A stretch of DNA of 64,000 nucleotides, taken from Brassica napus (taxonomy: Eukaryota; Streptophyta; Magnoliopsida; Brassicales; Brassicaceae). Every line of letters starts with the position of its first letter. Position 1 is the stretch's first letter. The notes under the pieces are model-generated. The model worked only from the letters and a program-made list of their open reading frames with translations, did no database searches and was not told where the DNA came from. Location: the NCBI RefSeq assembly GCF_020379485.1, contig NC_063436.1, positions 29,882,423 to 29,946,422 on the forward strand, in the 5' to 3' direction. Position numbers and translations under genes: made by a program. Of this stretch, positions 34,939-47,730 are shown in pieces.

Positions 34939-37451
34939 TTGGATTGGATTCAGAATCAGGCGGAGATGAGCGAAGGCATTATTACACCAATCTTAACCGT
35001 TGCGTCTCTATAAAATTTCGAATTCAAAATTTGCGACGAAGAGACAGAACAGAGGTTTGGAGATGCTCTGTGTCTGAACAGAGGAGGTGGAGAGAGAGAA
35101 GATGGTAGCTTTGCTTTGTGTAGAGAGAGAGGGAGCGAAGAGGTTGAAGGAAGGAAGCGAGGGGCGCTTTGTTTGGTAAAATGGTGGAGAGATTTTTAGA
35201 AAGCTTTTTTAGCTTTCGCGTTATTACACGTGAGACTTTCTTTTCGTGTTAACCAATGAGTTTATGACATGTGTTTATGTAAACGACCAAACTGAATATT
35301 AAAGATCTTTGGTTTGGGTCTTCAGTCTGTACTTTAACTTGATTAATCCGTGTGTTACAAATAAAACCAATACTTTACTTTTATAAATCCTTATGTTAAA
35401 ACTTTACTTTTATAAATCCTTATGTTAAAACTTAATTTAGTTTAATTAATCCTTATGTTAAAATATAATCTAAAATATAATTTTAACTATTTTTCTTCAT
35501 GTTAAGTTTTCTCTAAGAAAATAAAATAAAATATATTAGTTATTTGAAAAAAAAAGAAGAAAGTCTTCTTTGATTGTTGTGTTTGGAGTTTATCACTACA
35601 AATTACTGTAAACTCATTAATGATTGACCAATGTTAATGTCTTAACTAGTAAAAATGTCGATGCTTCCGGGTTGTAAGAAAAATGTTTTCATTAATCGAT
35701 TGTTTTGTGATTTTCACAAATCATATTGGGTATTTTAATTTTGTTTTCTCATTGTTTCAATGAAATATAATAACTTCAGGAGACAAATAAATACTTCACA
35801 TTAGGTTCAATAGCAATATGAAAAAAGTATTCACTCATTGTTGACTCTAGAACACAATGTGCCCAAGTTTCACTATACCATTTTCAAGTCTAGGGTTCTT
35901 TTCATGTTTAGGGGTTGCAATATAATTTTCTGACATGACCTTGTGGAATAATAACTGTGATATGTTAAAAAATTAGAAAACAAGAAACAAACTAAATTAA
36001 GTTAGAGAAACTAGAAAGCTAGTTAACGTATTTATATAAAAAACGAAACCAAAGTAATGACGAGGAGGTTTTGCTAAAGTGATAGTTTAACGGTTAATCA
36101 AAGAGGGTCCAAGAGTACTAATGTTTCTGATTATTAATTCAGAAATGTGTTTTTTTGTGTGTTGGAGAATAATGGAAATAGTACATGTCACGTTTAATCA
36201 TAAAATATTGATTACCAAACTAAAAGGATAATGACGACAATAATGTGGAAGTGATGACGGATCAACATAAAGGGAATACTTTGGGATTGATTAGTCATGA
36301 AGCTATGTTACATTATGTACGTGTGGCTTTGCCAAACCGACATCAAGCCAAATGGCAAGAGAATATATTGACTTTTTTTTTCAACGTGTTTGCTTTGTTG
36401 AGGATTCCTCGAAGAGGTTGCGTGTTGGTGCGTTTCCACTATGTTACACGAGCTTTACATTTTTTATCGTTGTTTAGGGGTGACATTTTATGTTAGAAAG
36501 GAACAACACATGAGCAAGGGTTTCTACGTTGTTGGTTTAAATAGATTCATAACGTGTGTTTTATATGACTAAACAAGATGTTGATCTAAACGTCGAACTA
36601 GCTGATCTTACGAGACACTTGTGAGATAATCATTTTTTTGTCGGCGTGAGATTAAATCATATTAAGATGGTCGGAGACTAAAGATATATACGTCTACCTT
36701 TAAAACAAATCGGTAGTGAAGATATTCACAAGCTATATATATGAATAAGTACACACGGCTTTTCTGAACAATCAAGATCAATATGTTCTCTACGTGTGTA
36801 CGTTTGTGGAAAATAATCGAGTTAGCTTTTCCTTGAAAGATTAGCAATTATTAAATGGGCTGGATTATCGAGTTGGCTTTTCCTTGAAAGATTAGCAATT
36901 ATAAAATGGGCTGGATTATCGAGTTGGAGAATCAATCCGAATCCAATAATAAATAAGATAATCTAATTATTGTAGTCCACTAACCTTGAATATACGGAAG
37001 AGAAAATACACACAACATCAACATGTTGGATGTAAATGATTTTTTTCAGCTATAATTTAGACAAAAGAAAAATCATAGATTGAGAAGAACGGCATGGGAG
37101 GAGGTGTATTGAATCTGAAATTTAAAGTGATTTGATTTTAGTGAGTTTTTAGATGAGTTTAGGTGAATATTATAATTTAATGTGATTTTTATTAAACAAT
37201 TCTTACAATTTCATCTAAAACCATGGAATTTGAATTTTTACAACTAAGAAATCCTTCTCAAACACCTTTAAGACATTTAAAACACTCTAAAATCACCAAT
37301 TTAAATTTTCTTCAATAACAGTAGATATCAAAGTGCTTTATAAAATGACAAATTCAATAACACTGGATTTTAAAATAGTTTTTAAAATCTTCATTTGAAT
37401 AACAATGGATTTATCATTATAATACAAATCATCTGAAACTACGTAAATATA
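34939..37451. other. Intergenic; promoter of the glycine-rich gene, then AT-rich DNA with short tandem repeats
   Basis: A GA-rich leader region (about 35085-35160) lies upstream of the glycine-rich gene. Further right are a 30-bp tandem duplication (about 35371-35430, unit with ACTTTTATAAATCCTTATG) and a 51-bp tandem duplication (about 36818-36925, unit with TTTTCCTTGAAAGATTAGCA). I see no gene. Confidence 0.65.
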
Positions 37452-38744
37452 GCTGTTTAGTCTTCCTCAGGGCTGCATTGATGAGATTGAGTGTATGTGT
37501 TCGGCATTTATGTGGAGCGGCTCACCCAATATCTCTTCTAAGTCAAAGATCGCATGGGAGGAGGTTTGTAAACTAAAGGATGAAGGAGGTCTCGGGATTC
37601 GTAGAATAAAGGATGTATCTGCGGTGTTTGATCTGAAATTGATATGGCATCTTTTCAACAACTCAACCTCCCTCTGGGTTCAATGGGTGAAGCAGATTAT
37701 ACTACACGGGGAGTCCTTTCGGGATGCTCGGGTAGGGGCAGTGGGCTCATGGATTTGGAAGAAGCTCCTCCAGCTGAGACCATCTGCCAAGCAGTTTCTG
37801 TGTATGGAAGTTCGAAATGGCAAAACTGTTGGATTCTGGACTGATATATGGCTTCCTATCGGGCACTTGATTGAAGTAATTGGTGAGCGGGAACTCAGAA
37901 GCTGAGCATAGTCCGCAATGCAAAGATTGCTGATGTCTTAGTCAATGATCAGTGGAGATTTCAGAACTCAAGAGATAGCAGTATAGAGCAAGTGCTTGCG
38001 CAGATAAAGGCAAAGCCACTGTTATTGATGCCAAATGTGGATGATGTTGTGAAATGGAAGCCATGAGATGTAGAGTATGGATCAGAATTATCAGCCTACA
38101 ATACTTGGAACATGGTGCGCGCCCAAAATACTAAGGTTCCCTGGCCAAAGCTGATTTGGTTTAAACAAGGTGTGCCAGATATGCTTTTGTAACCTGGCTA
38201 ACTGTTAAAGATCGACTCTCTACTGGATCCAGAATGTGAACTTGGGGAGTAATACAGGGCTGCACTTTCTGTGGAGAACCAGAAGAATCAAGAGACCATT
38301 TGTTTTTTGATTGCCCATACACATATGGCTTATGGTTGCAGATTATTGGATCTTTACTCCGACCGGCGCCATCACCTGACTAGAATGAAATTCTGGCTCG
38401 GATTCTCCACTCAACACATGATAGGCTTGTTTCTATTCTCCTGAGGCTAGCATTACAAGTTACTATATATTACATTTGACGGGAACGTAACGAGAGACGA
38501 CACACAACGGAGTAGACCAGCAAACCAGCTTGCCAGGGTGATAGAGAAGACTATAAAACAGAGGATTATGTCAACTCGATACTATGAGAAGAGAAGATTA
38601 ACGAGACTGATGCAGCGATGGTTTGAGACCCATATTGGATAAGGACAGAGACAAAGAGCAAAGTTTTTGAGTTTCTAGATTCATTTTGTACATAACTATT
38701 CTTTTCCATGATGATCAATAAATTTAACATTTCATCAAAAAAAA
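37452..38744 (+). mobile_element. 5'-truncated, decayed LINE fragment
   Basis: Plus-strand translation gives the region after the reverse transcriptase of a plant L1-type ORF2: CMCSAFMWSGSPN, KIAWEEVCKLKDEGGLGIRR (from about 37496) and, later, the zf-RVT finger GCTFCGEPEESRDHLFFDCP (about 38262). Stops at about 37903 and beyond break it. The 3' end has ATTTCATC followed by eight A at 38737-38744, a short poly-A end. It is unlike the LINE at 1-4070 in detail and much older. Confidence 0.85.
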
Positions 38745-38911
38745 TTGATGACCTTATTAAAATAATATTTGTTTAAGGTTAAATCCGTAAATTTAATTAG
38801 TCTTGTTTAGGAATGTAACAAAACTACCATATTTTATGCTCAGTGGCATGTAATGGTAAATATTAAGAAAAATCAGTTAAATATTAATTATACTTCGATT
38901 TTAATAGATTA

Positions 38912-40740
38912 CTAGGTAATTTTTCCGTGCTCATACACGGGTATAAATGTTTTTGAAATAAATATACTATAATAATTGATTGTTATTTACTTTTAATTTT
39001 AAATTAATTTATAATTTGTATGCATCATTTATATTTATAATATTATATTATTTTAATAATACATATGATTTTATATATGTTATATTTAATCGATTTTGTT
39101 GTTTTTACAATCAATTTAGTTATCATTTGCGTAATTTGGATTGCATCTCTGAATTCAACTATAATATTTTTTATTCTAAATATATTAAAATTTTGATTAA
39201 TTTCTTATTTGCATTTAGGTGGTTATTGTCTTAAATATGTAAATATATTTTATGAAGATTATGTATAACTTCAAATATTTTGTGCTTAGACTAAAAAAAT
39301 AAAATAAACTAAAGTGTCTGATTCCAATTTACATAAATTAAATATAACGATAATATTCTGAAGTCTCATGCATATATATAAATTTTAGAAAATAACTAAA
39401 TTGTAACAATTGTTTAATATTTTATTTTTATTTTAATATGTTTTGAGTTGTTCTATGATTTCTATTTATAAAATAAATTACTACTCTCATAAAATTATAT
39501 ATTCTTATTGTAGGTAAATCTATGATTTTAGATACAAATTAGATTAGTCGAATCACTCATGTTGTGAGTATATTGAGTTACTGTTATTCTTTCAAATTAA
39601 AATGATATATTTTTATTTTTTATTATAATCAAGACAAATCAAATTAATTTTATTTATCGTTTAAACGTGCATGTATTTTCAAAATATTTATCAAATTATA
39701 TATTGATGTTTTTAAAAATATATTATAAAATGAAGTGATGCTCAATAGGAAGTTACATACATAAGTAGGTGATACATTTTTGGAAGCTCATGAACACATA
39801 TTAATATTTACAATAATTAAAATATTTTATAAACTCTAAATAACTTTATGCCTTTGATTTATTTAATGGAAACTAAAATTTATTTAAAATAATATTAAAA
39901 ATGAGAATTCAGATTTGCTTTGGTATTTTGATTATGGTTATATTAAGTTCTACAAACATAAACTTTAAAAGAAAATTTAATATTAAGAAAACAAATAACT
40001 TAAATATGATAACATATAATATATCTATTTTGAAATTATTTGGTTTTTTTTTTGTTTTCAATATCTCTTAAAAATAAGCAGTACACAAAATTGTGATTTT
40101 ATTTGAAAATAATATTATATAAGTAAAATATAATTTATCGATTTTGTTTTTGATGTAATTGGAAGTTATTATAGTCAACAAAATATATGAAAAATAAATA
40201 AAACACTTCAATAATACTAATTATAAAGTATTTTTAGTCAATTGAACATATATCAATTTATGTTTCTCAATTATTTTGTGTAATCTTCTAAGAAAATAGA
40301 TAGATATATAAAAAATACTTCTATTAGTTTGAATTTTTTTTTTGTATTGTTTAAAATTATGTTTTGAAAGAAATGTTATTTCTTTTTCTAATATCAAGAT
40401 TATCTGTGTAAATTTTTTTTAATAAAATCACAGTATATACAAATTTATGTTTTTCATCTAAGAAAATATAGATATAAATAAAGTATTTTATTACTTCAAA
40501 AATCTATTTTATGTTATTTAAAAATATTTTTTTAAATGTAATATTACTATTTTGTGAACTTTCCTTTTTTTTTTAAATCATATTATATATACATATATTT
40601 TCGTTTTCAATTGTTTTTTAACTTTATAAAAAAATTTCTTTTTTATTATATGTATATGTTTTTGGAAAATTTTTAAAAGGAAACTAATAAAAAAAACAAA
40701 TAACAATATTTAATATTTTTAATTCATTAAGTGTATTAGT
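38912..40740 (-). mobile_element. Helitron 3' end with AT-rich body, 5' end not found
   Basis: On the minus strand a hairpin (CCGTG/CACGG stem, 38925-38940) is followed by a short spacer, CTAG at 38915-38912 and a T, the Helitron 3' signature. The sequence to the right is extremely AT-rich and lacks genes. I could not find a convincing 5' TC end, so the right limit given is only where the AT-rich block weakens. Confidence 0.5.
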
Positions 40741-41382
40741 GTAATCAGTCATCGTGAGAATTAATATGAGAGCGATACAAAACTAACTTCTCAAATAATA
40801 TTATAGTCTAAGTTCTAACCCTAGAATTAAGCACTCAACAATGAGTTTGTTATAATACATATATGATTAATAAGTTGACTAATAATTACTGAGTAATAAT
40901 AACATATCGTGAACAGTTGGAGGTATGAATAAATCTTTGATTAATCATGGCTTGAGTTCATGATTGGATTATGCTAGGTGTGGAGTTTTCTAATGGTATT
41001 CTTTTTAATCGTATTGGATTTTTGCTTCATATATAACATATTTGAATAGAAACCACTAGCTAGAAAAAAAAGAACAAGTTAAAAATGATGGTAGATGTGT
41101 GAAAATCTAATTACCACTATAGATAAGAACTTATATGAGAGATGTTCTTAAACTCGGTGAAACAAGAGATGATTGTGTTCACTCTTCATGCATGTTAAAC
41201 AAATCAGCGGTTTTGTAAGTACTCTTAAGAGATAACCGGATCAAATTTTACTGGCCAGTCCGAATTTGAAAACCATTCGGATTCTCAAGGACAAGACCGT
41301 CTATTCAAATAACTGCCGTTCTTCTCGGTAAAGCACCCACCACGATCAGAAGCAGAAGAAGGGGAATAGTCGGAGAAGGAAG
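40741..41382. other. Intergenic upstream of the CZIB gene
   Basis: AT-rich, no gene or bounded repeat seen. The last 100 bp is the purine-rich leader of the gene at 41383. Confidence 0.55.
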
Positions 41383-42315
41383 ATGGTGAACTATGTGCTT
41401 AAAATCACGGCAGATCTCGAGAATCTCACTAATCTCCAGCCTTCCGGTGGCTGCGACGATCCCAACTTCCCTTACCTCTTCAAGGTTTCTCCGTCCTGAT
41501 TCTGGCTTTCTTAGGGTTTTTTGTTTTGTTTCATTGTCTCGTTTTGATTGGGTGTATGATGACTTAACGGCTCCTCTCCATTGCTTGTAGGAATCAGTAA
41601 AGCTTAGATCTTTACTGTCTAGGGTAAATTGAATCCATGGAACTGAGGTTAACAGAATAGTATAACAAAGTCAGTCTTGTATTTTCTGTGGGTTTTAGTT
41701 GAAATGTGAAAGATGTGGAGAGGTGACGCAGAAGGAAACGTGTGTGACTTTGAATGAGACATTCACGCCTCCTGGTGGCAGGGGTACTTGTCATCTTGTT
41801 CAGAAGGTAATCTCATTCATTCATCTTCGCTCTTTTGTCATCTCTTTATATGCGTTTGGGTTTTTAACTTGATGTTATTATAGTGTAAGTTCTGTGGAAG
41901 GGAAGGGAATGTGACAATGATCCCTGGGAAAGGTCGACCTTTAACTCTTGAAGATTCTGAGGGTGGAGAGCATGCTCCTCTTATGGTCTTTGACTGTCGA
42001 GGCTATGAGCCTATTGATTTCGGGTTTGGTGGTTTTTGGAAAGCTGAAGCTGTAAGTTCACCACCTTTTTTTTAATTTAACAGTGGTCTGGACAAAGAAC
42101 TCCAAGCTTTGTCTCCAGTCGAGTCTTTGATGCTTAATACTACTTGAAGCTCTTATGAGTTGAGTATTTTTTTTGGGGGGCATATACAGGAATCTGGAAC
42201 CAAGTTTGATGAGATTGATTTGTCGAGCGGAGAGGAGTTCACGGAGTACGATGAGAAGGGCGAGTGCCCGGTTATGATATCAAACTTCCGTGCAAGCTTC
42301 ACCGTTACTAAGTAA
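41383..42315 (+). CDS. DUF866 / CXXC zinc-binding protein (CZIB, UPF0587 family)
   Basis: Four exons (41383-41484, 41699-41806, 41884-42051, 42190-42315) with GT-AG borders join to 167 residues, the normal length of this eukaryotic family. Two CxxC pairs are kept: LKCERCGE (Cys37, Cys40) and CKFCGRE (Cys71, Cys74), the four zinc ligands. Other family landmarks are VLKITADLENLTNL at the start, TFTPPGGRGTCHLVQK, the FDCRGYEPIDF region and the C-terminal GEEFTEYDEKGECPVMISNF. The human relative (C1orf123/CZIB) binds zinc; the cellular role in plants is not settled. By order it matches Arabidopsis AT4G32930. Intact. Confidence 0.92.
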
Positions 42316-43067
42316 AGATCAGGTGTCTGTTGTTCTATCTTCTGATTCTCTTCGCTCTTGGGTGTATGTAAAAACCATGAGAAGATTGTTACTCAAGTTC
42401 TAATAAAGTTTTCGCCATGTTCTTCCGTTGTTCTACTACCAAAACCATCCAGTGTTTGAGAAATGTAAGGAGAATATATACCAAACAAACATGTATACAT
42501 TAGCTTTAGCTTCTACACGCATTTGAACAGCACAAATGAATAAACTGAAGAGTTAATGATCATGAGATATACAGAGCGATTAAGTGTATTGGTACTACTA
42601 CGAACAAACTTGAAGAGGGCTTTAGGGGTTTAAGCACTGAATCCGCCGTAAAGAGAGCTCCACGTACCATGTGGGACTGATTCTTGTAACTACTTTTTTT
42701 TTACAGATATTTGGTGGTTTTATAAGTTAACCTTTGTTTAGATGTTATTATCAACTTGATATAGCAATTTCATAAGAGTTTGGAAACAGAAAAAATAAAG
42801 AATTATTCATGTTATAAGCTCCAATAATTATGCATAGATTCTCATGACGTGTGTCCAAAATGTCAAAGTTTTTGTTGCTTCTATCTAGCGACACAGACAA
42901 CTCATAACATCTCTATAATTTCGTTTCTAAGTAATAGTCACACGACTTAACATACAAATAGATAGATATATACACACATAGTCACACTCATAGGCAAACA
43001 TACAGAAGTCTCTGTGGCATCCATCTTTCATTAGTCGTTATTTGTTTTTCGCAAGTGTGTTGTTTAA
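42316..43067. other. Intergenic; expected gamma-VPE gene not seen
   Basis: About 750 bp between the CZIB and PP2C genes. Arabidopsis has AT4G32940 (gamma-VPE, a vacuolar cysteine protease) here. I find no piece of it, so it is lost or moved. Confidence 0.55.
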
Positions 43068-44469
43068 TCATATACGAGGCTGTGGAACATGTCTCTTGTT
43101 GATAGAGAGACACACGACAGATATATCATCAACCTTAGCCGTTGGATATTTCTGTCTCCACGCGTTAGCCGCCGCCTCTGTCACCGCGTTGGCCGCTCCT
43201 GTCTCGTTCGCCGACTTCATCACCACCTTAGCCACTTCTTCGTTACTAAGCACGTCCCACACCTTAATAACATACAAGAATTCGTTAAAAAAAATATCAT
43301 TAATATTTAAAGGTTTTTTAGTTGATCAGACCATGTTTAAAATTAAAATTTGATTTGGTTATTTTGTTTCGGTCCTGTTATTCCTCATGGAGATGTATAT
43401 ACGTACCCCATCGGAAGCAAGGAGCAGAAACTGGTCGCGAGAAGTGATTTGATGCGTAGAGACTTCAGGAGTCGCAATGACACCGTAGCTTTTAAGGACA
43501 AAGTCACCAAAAGCCCTAGACATGGCTAGGCCTGGTCGGTTTTCATGTGGAAGCCATACTCTTAGAATATGAGGCTCTGCCTCTAAAGCTAAGACTCTTC
43601 CGTTGCGTTTCCTTATCCTATCCGCTTCGCCTGCAAAATCAAATAACCAAAAAAATGCTTAACCATCCATAACGAAACCATTAATGTTTATAAACATCAC
43701 TTTATCTATAGTATCAAAAACTTACTTGGGACACTTGGCTTTAGGTCACTGGTCAACTGAACCACCTCCGTTTCTCCATCCTCACTTGTTCCAATCATAA
43801 TAGCCCTTGAATCTCCTAGGTTTGCCACCATCACTTGGTTTCCCTGGTCAAATATGGTTGTTGAATATTACAAAAAAAACCTTAGTATGAAATTTTTGTA
43901 AGAATATTACAATAACTTACATGTTTAACGGCGAAAACAGCAGCAGTTCCGGAAGAAGAGCAATCAATAGTGTTCTTAAGTTTGAGAATTCTTTTATCCA
44001 TGGCCAAACAAGTAGTTTCGCAGATGAGTTTCCAGTCTCGAGTCACTGAATGATTATTCATATGACCTAACAATAAAGATGGCAACTGGTTTCTTATGAT
44101 CTTGCTCACCAATTCACCTTTCTCTCCATGCCCATCAAACACTCCACATAACGCTCCTTCTTCAGTTCCATATCCCTATATTTTTATCATTCATGTTATT
44201 AGAAAAAAGATAGAAACATATATTTACATTTTTGAATATATATGCTTAAGAAATTGGGAATGATTATACTGAGACAATACCAGGTGGAGTATGGCAGCAT
44301 CTTGATTGAAGCCCTTGCCTCCAGCTAAAGACGAGACAGAGCCAAAGTCTTGGGGAAAGTCATGTTGTTCAGAGTATAAAACTGCATTTTCTTGTCCATA
44401 ATCATTTATCTCGTAAATCTGGTTTCTATCTGTTGATCCTCCTGAGGATAAACAAAAACAAAATCCCAT
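43068..44469 (-). CDS. Protein phosphatase 2C (AT4G32950 type)
   Basis: Five exons (44469-44281, 44175-43921, 43843-43726, 43630-43407, 43262-43068) with GT-AG borders join in frame to 326 residues. It removes phosphate from Ser/Thr using two metal ions. Metal-binding and catalytic motifs are present: NQDAAIL (Asp57), GVFDGHG (Asp77, Gly78), VANLGDSRA, LLLASDG/VWDV (Asp260) and VDDISVV (Asp306/307). The start MGFCFC offers a myristoylation glycine and palmitoylation cysteines, so membrane attachment is plausible, as in related plant PP2Cs. One difference from the common pattern is FDGHGEKGE in place of DGHGPxG. A TATATAAAG box lies about 115 bp upstream. Order matches Arabidopsis AT4G32950. 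Intact. Confidence 0.93.
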
Positions 44470-44582
44470 TTTTTTCTTTTGTTTTTTTTGCTCTTTTTTT
44501 TGGTTTTCTATATATTTGAAATGAGAGGAGATAAAACAAATGAAGGAGTTTGATACACGACTTTGCTTATGCATATACCCAT

Positions 44583-44591
44583 CTTTATATA
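44583..44591 (-). promoter_or_regulatory. TATA box of the PP2C gene
   Basis: The minus strand reads TATATAAAG about 115-122 bp upstream of the ATG at 44469. Confidence 0.55.
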
Positions 44592-44599
44592 GACTGTGA

Positions 44600-45513
44600 A
44601 TCTTAATCAGGAATATATAATTGTTCTATTATATGATTTATATATTCATCTCGATGACTTGTATCTTTGTGGCATTTAGAGAGAATGATTCAATTATTAG
44701 GCGGTCGATCTATATTCTATTATTGATAGCATTTTGGGTAAATTATTTTTTTTGTCAATCACATATATATCATTTATATATAAAATCAAAAATTTAATTA
44801 AGGATAGTATTTGGTTATTTCATATGTAGCATTTACGCACATTTAACATGTAGATATACAATATGTTTGTTTCTTATCATATATAAACATGAAGCAGCGT
44901 AATTAGAAGATGAAATTTTCATTTATATTTGTCTTTTTATAAAAAACCATAAAACTTCTATAATATACACAGAGTTGTTTTATGAAGATTTAATATAATA
45001 GTTTATGAGCATAACATTTTTTCATGCTTTACATAGCTAAATACATAGGACCGATAAATATATCAATATTCATACAATTAACAACATTAGTTTAGAAAAT
45101 AATGTATAAATGCAAACATAATCTAAAATCTCAAAGCATTAGTTTCTATATAGACGATTCCTAATTGTAATAGATTGATGCCGTCAATCAAAAGAATAAG
45201 TCACATGAGTCGACCGAGATACTTATCATACTCCGAATTATCTGAAATGGCAATTTAAGATTTTAATACAGATTCTTTTATTATAACACAATTATGTGGC
45301 TCCTGGTGGCACTGACAACGTATTACAACTTACAAAAACGTAGTTAACTATATTTAGTTGAATATATTATCTGGACCATCCCAATATTCTATTGAAAGGG
45401 CACACGGTACGGGCGTGACGTGTGATTAGTATCTTGATTAAACTACTAATTGGTTTATTCGAGAATATTAATACGAGTTTCAAGTTATTAACAAAAATTA
45501 CCAACGGGATTCA
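44600..45513. other. Intergenic, AT-rich
   Basis: About 900 bp with no recognisable gene or repeat, ending at the TRIM target site. Confidence 0.6.
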
Positions 45514-45518
45514 TGTTC

Positions 45519-45645
45519 TGTTATATTCGGGTTTATTATGGGCTTCCAACTCAAAACCAATTGGCAATTAGTGGATTGGCCCTAACCCTTTATATAGTAG
45601 TAGATTAATTCTTATATATCCGATGTGGGATGTTTCTCATCAATA
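45519..45645 (-). repeat. TRIM 3' LTR
   Basis: Downstream LTR in minus-strand orientation. It contains CCACATCGG and a TATATAAAGGG promoter-like box, typical of Brassicaceae TRIMs. Confidence 0.9.
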
Positions 45646-45778
45646 CCCTCCCTCACGCTCAGACATCTAGGTCTGAAGCGTGGACAATGTGGGAATAACA
45701 TCCACAGAGAGCCCAACATCGGTATAGTAGTAGTAGTTGTAGTAAATTAGGTCAAAGGATCTTATCGCTCTGATACCA

Positions 45779-45905
45779 TGTTATATTCGGGTTTATTATG
45801 GGCTTCCAACTCAAAACCAATTGGCAATTAGTGGATTGGCCCTAACCCTTTATATAGTAGTAGATTAATTCTTATATATCCGATGTGGAATGTTTCTCAT
45901 CAATA
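45779..45905 (-). repeat. TRIM 5' LTR
   Basis: Upstream LTR in minus-strand orientation, followed at once by the tRNA primer-binding site. Confidence 0.9.
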
Positions 45906-46600
45906 TGTTCTTTGTCATTGCCAACAAGTTAGACGCATAAAATATTGTATTCGCATTTTTGGTTGTCAAATATATATCTAGTTAAAGGAAAAGTCATGTG
46001 TCCAGATATGTGAACAAAGGAAGTTTGCTAGTATTAAATTTAAAAATAATATAGAAATTGAGGATTACATAGACCACTAAAAACCTGACAAATCAATTGA
46101 TTAGTATGCTAAATTACTTATCAAACATTATGATCTTCCCAAGTTTCAAGTAAAGCCTGGCAGTTGGCGGGAAAAGTGTCAATTTCAACCCAAACTATTT
46201 CAGTCGTGCCAAATACGACCCGAACAATTGATCAGTGCCAAATACGACCTCAACTCAATTATAATTCAAAAAAACTACCCGAACTTCTTAAAACGTGCTT
46301 AAATCTACATTGACTCTAACAGAAGTTAGTCAACCGTTAACAAGATAAAACGACGTCGTTTGATATACGAGGAAAAGTGCCAATTTCGACCCCAACACTC
46401 TCAATCGTGCCAAATAAGACCCGAACAAATAGTTAGTGCCAAAAACGACCTCAACTCAATTATAATTTAAAAAAAAATTATCCAATTTTTTCTAAAACGT
46501 GTCTAAATCTACATTAACTCTAACAGACGTTAATCAACTTTTAACAAAGATAAGACGATGTTGTTTTGATATATGTATTTTTTTAAAAAATATGTTCATT

Positions 46601-46660
46601 TCGGGATTCAAATCCGTGCTGGGATATCTTTTTAAAGGGGCACACTAACAACTAGACTAA
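46601..46660 (-). repeat. tRNA-like module in left arm of foldback element
   Basis: The inverse copy of the module at 47731-47790: A-box-like TAGTCTAGTTGTT and B-box-like GGATTTGAATCCCG on the minus strand. Confidence 0.5.
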
Positions 46661-47730
46661 AATAATTTTTTGAAATATTATTACAAATTGAAATTCTCCA
46701 TTATATAAACTACTATTCTTGTTCATCTTATCCAATTTAAAATTTTGGTGATCGCTTTATATATTTTAGTTATTGTTTAATTTGTCTAATATTTTGTACA
46801 ACATATCTTAGTGAAAGAAAGTTAAAAGGCCTCTTAACATTTTTGAACAAAATATCAAAATATATAATATCAACTTTGAAAACTAAAAAAAATTCCCACT
46901 TAATTTTAAAAATTAAAAATAATTTATATAAAAAAATTGTATAAATAAATTCAAAGTTGTAAGCATATTTAAGATCGTATAATAATAAATATTTTATTAT
47001 TTATATTTTAGTAAGATATAATTTTATTAAAGATATGATAAATAAGAAAAACACGTTAATGTATTTATATAAATCAGAAAAAATTGTCACCAAATTTTAA
47101 ATTGGATAAGATGAAGAATAATAATAGTTTATATAATTTCAAATTTGTAATAGTATTTTAAAAAATTACTTTTATCTAGTTGTTAGTGTGCCCATTTAAA
47201 AGGGTATCACAACATGGTTTTAAAATTCCATAAAATACTATTACAAATTTGAAATTATATAAACTATTATTATTCTTCATCTTATCCAATTTAAAATTTT
47301 GGTGACAATTTTTTCTGATTTATATAAATACATTAACGTGTTTTTCTTATTTATCATATCTTTAATAAAATTATATCTTACTAAAATATAAATAATAAAA
47401 TATTTATTATTATACGATCTTAAATATGCTTACAACTTTGAATTTATTTATACAATTTTCTTATATAATTATTTTTAATTTTTAAAATTAGGTGGGAATT
47501 TTTTTTAGTTTTCAAAGTTGATATTATATATTTTGATATTTTGTTCAAAAATGTTAAGAGGCCTTTTAACTTTCTTTCACTAAGATATCTTGTACAAAAT
47601 ATTAGACAAATTAAACAATAACTAAAATATATAAAGCAATCACCAAAGTTTTAAATTGGATAAGGTGAACAAGAATAGTAGTTTATATAATGGAGAATTT
47701 TAATTTGTAATAATATTTCAAAAAATTATT

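Larger units (their letters stand above)
45519..45905 (-). mobile_element. TRIM (terminal-repeat retrotransposon in miniature), complete, 387 bp
   Basis: Two 127-bp direct repeats (45519-45645 and 45779-45905) differ at one base and enclose 133 bp. Read on the minus strand, the upstream LTR ends GAATATAACA. Right after it comes TGGTATCAGAGC, a primer-binding site matching initiator methionine tRNA. The internal part ends with the polypurine tract GTGAGGGAGGG directly before the other LTR (TATTGATGAG). The target duplication TGTTC is exact on both sides. No coding capacity is present; it must use proteins from other LTR elements. LTR near-identity points to recent insertion. Confidence 0.95.

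Noticed and set aside
36245..36496. An 83-codon plus-strand frame.
   Set aside because: No similarity to a known protein, AT-rich surroundings and no promoter or splice support.
42634..42700. A minus-strand peptide-like stretch, VPHGTWSSLYGGFSA then stop, between the CZIB and PP2C genes.
   Set aside because: Too short, no splice context and no family I can name; it does not match what I know of gamma-VPE.
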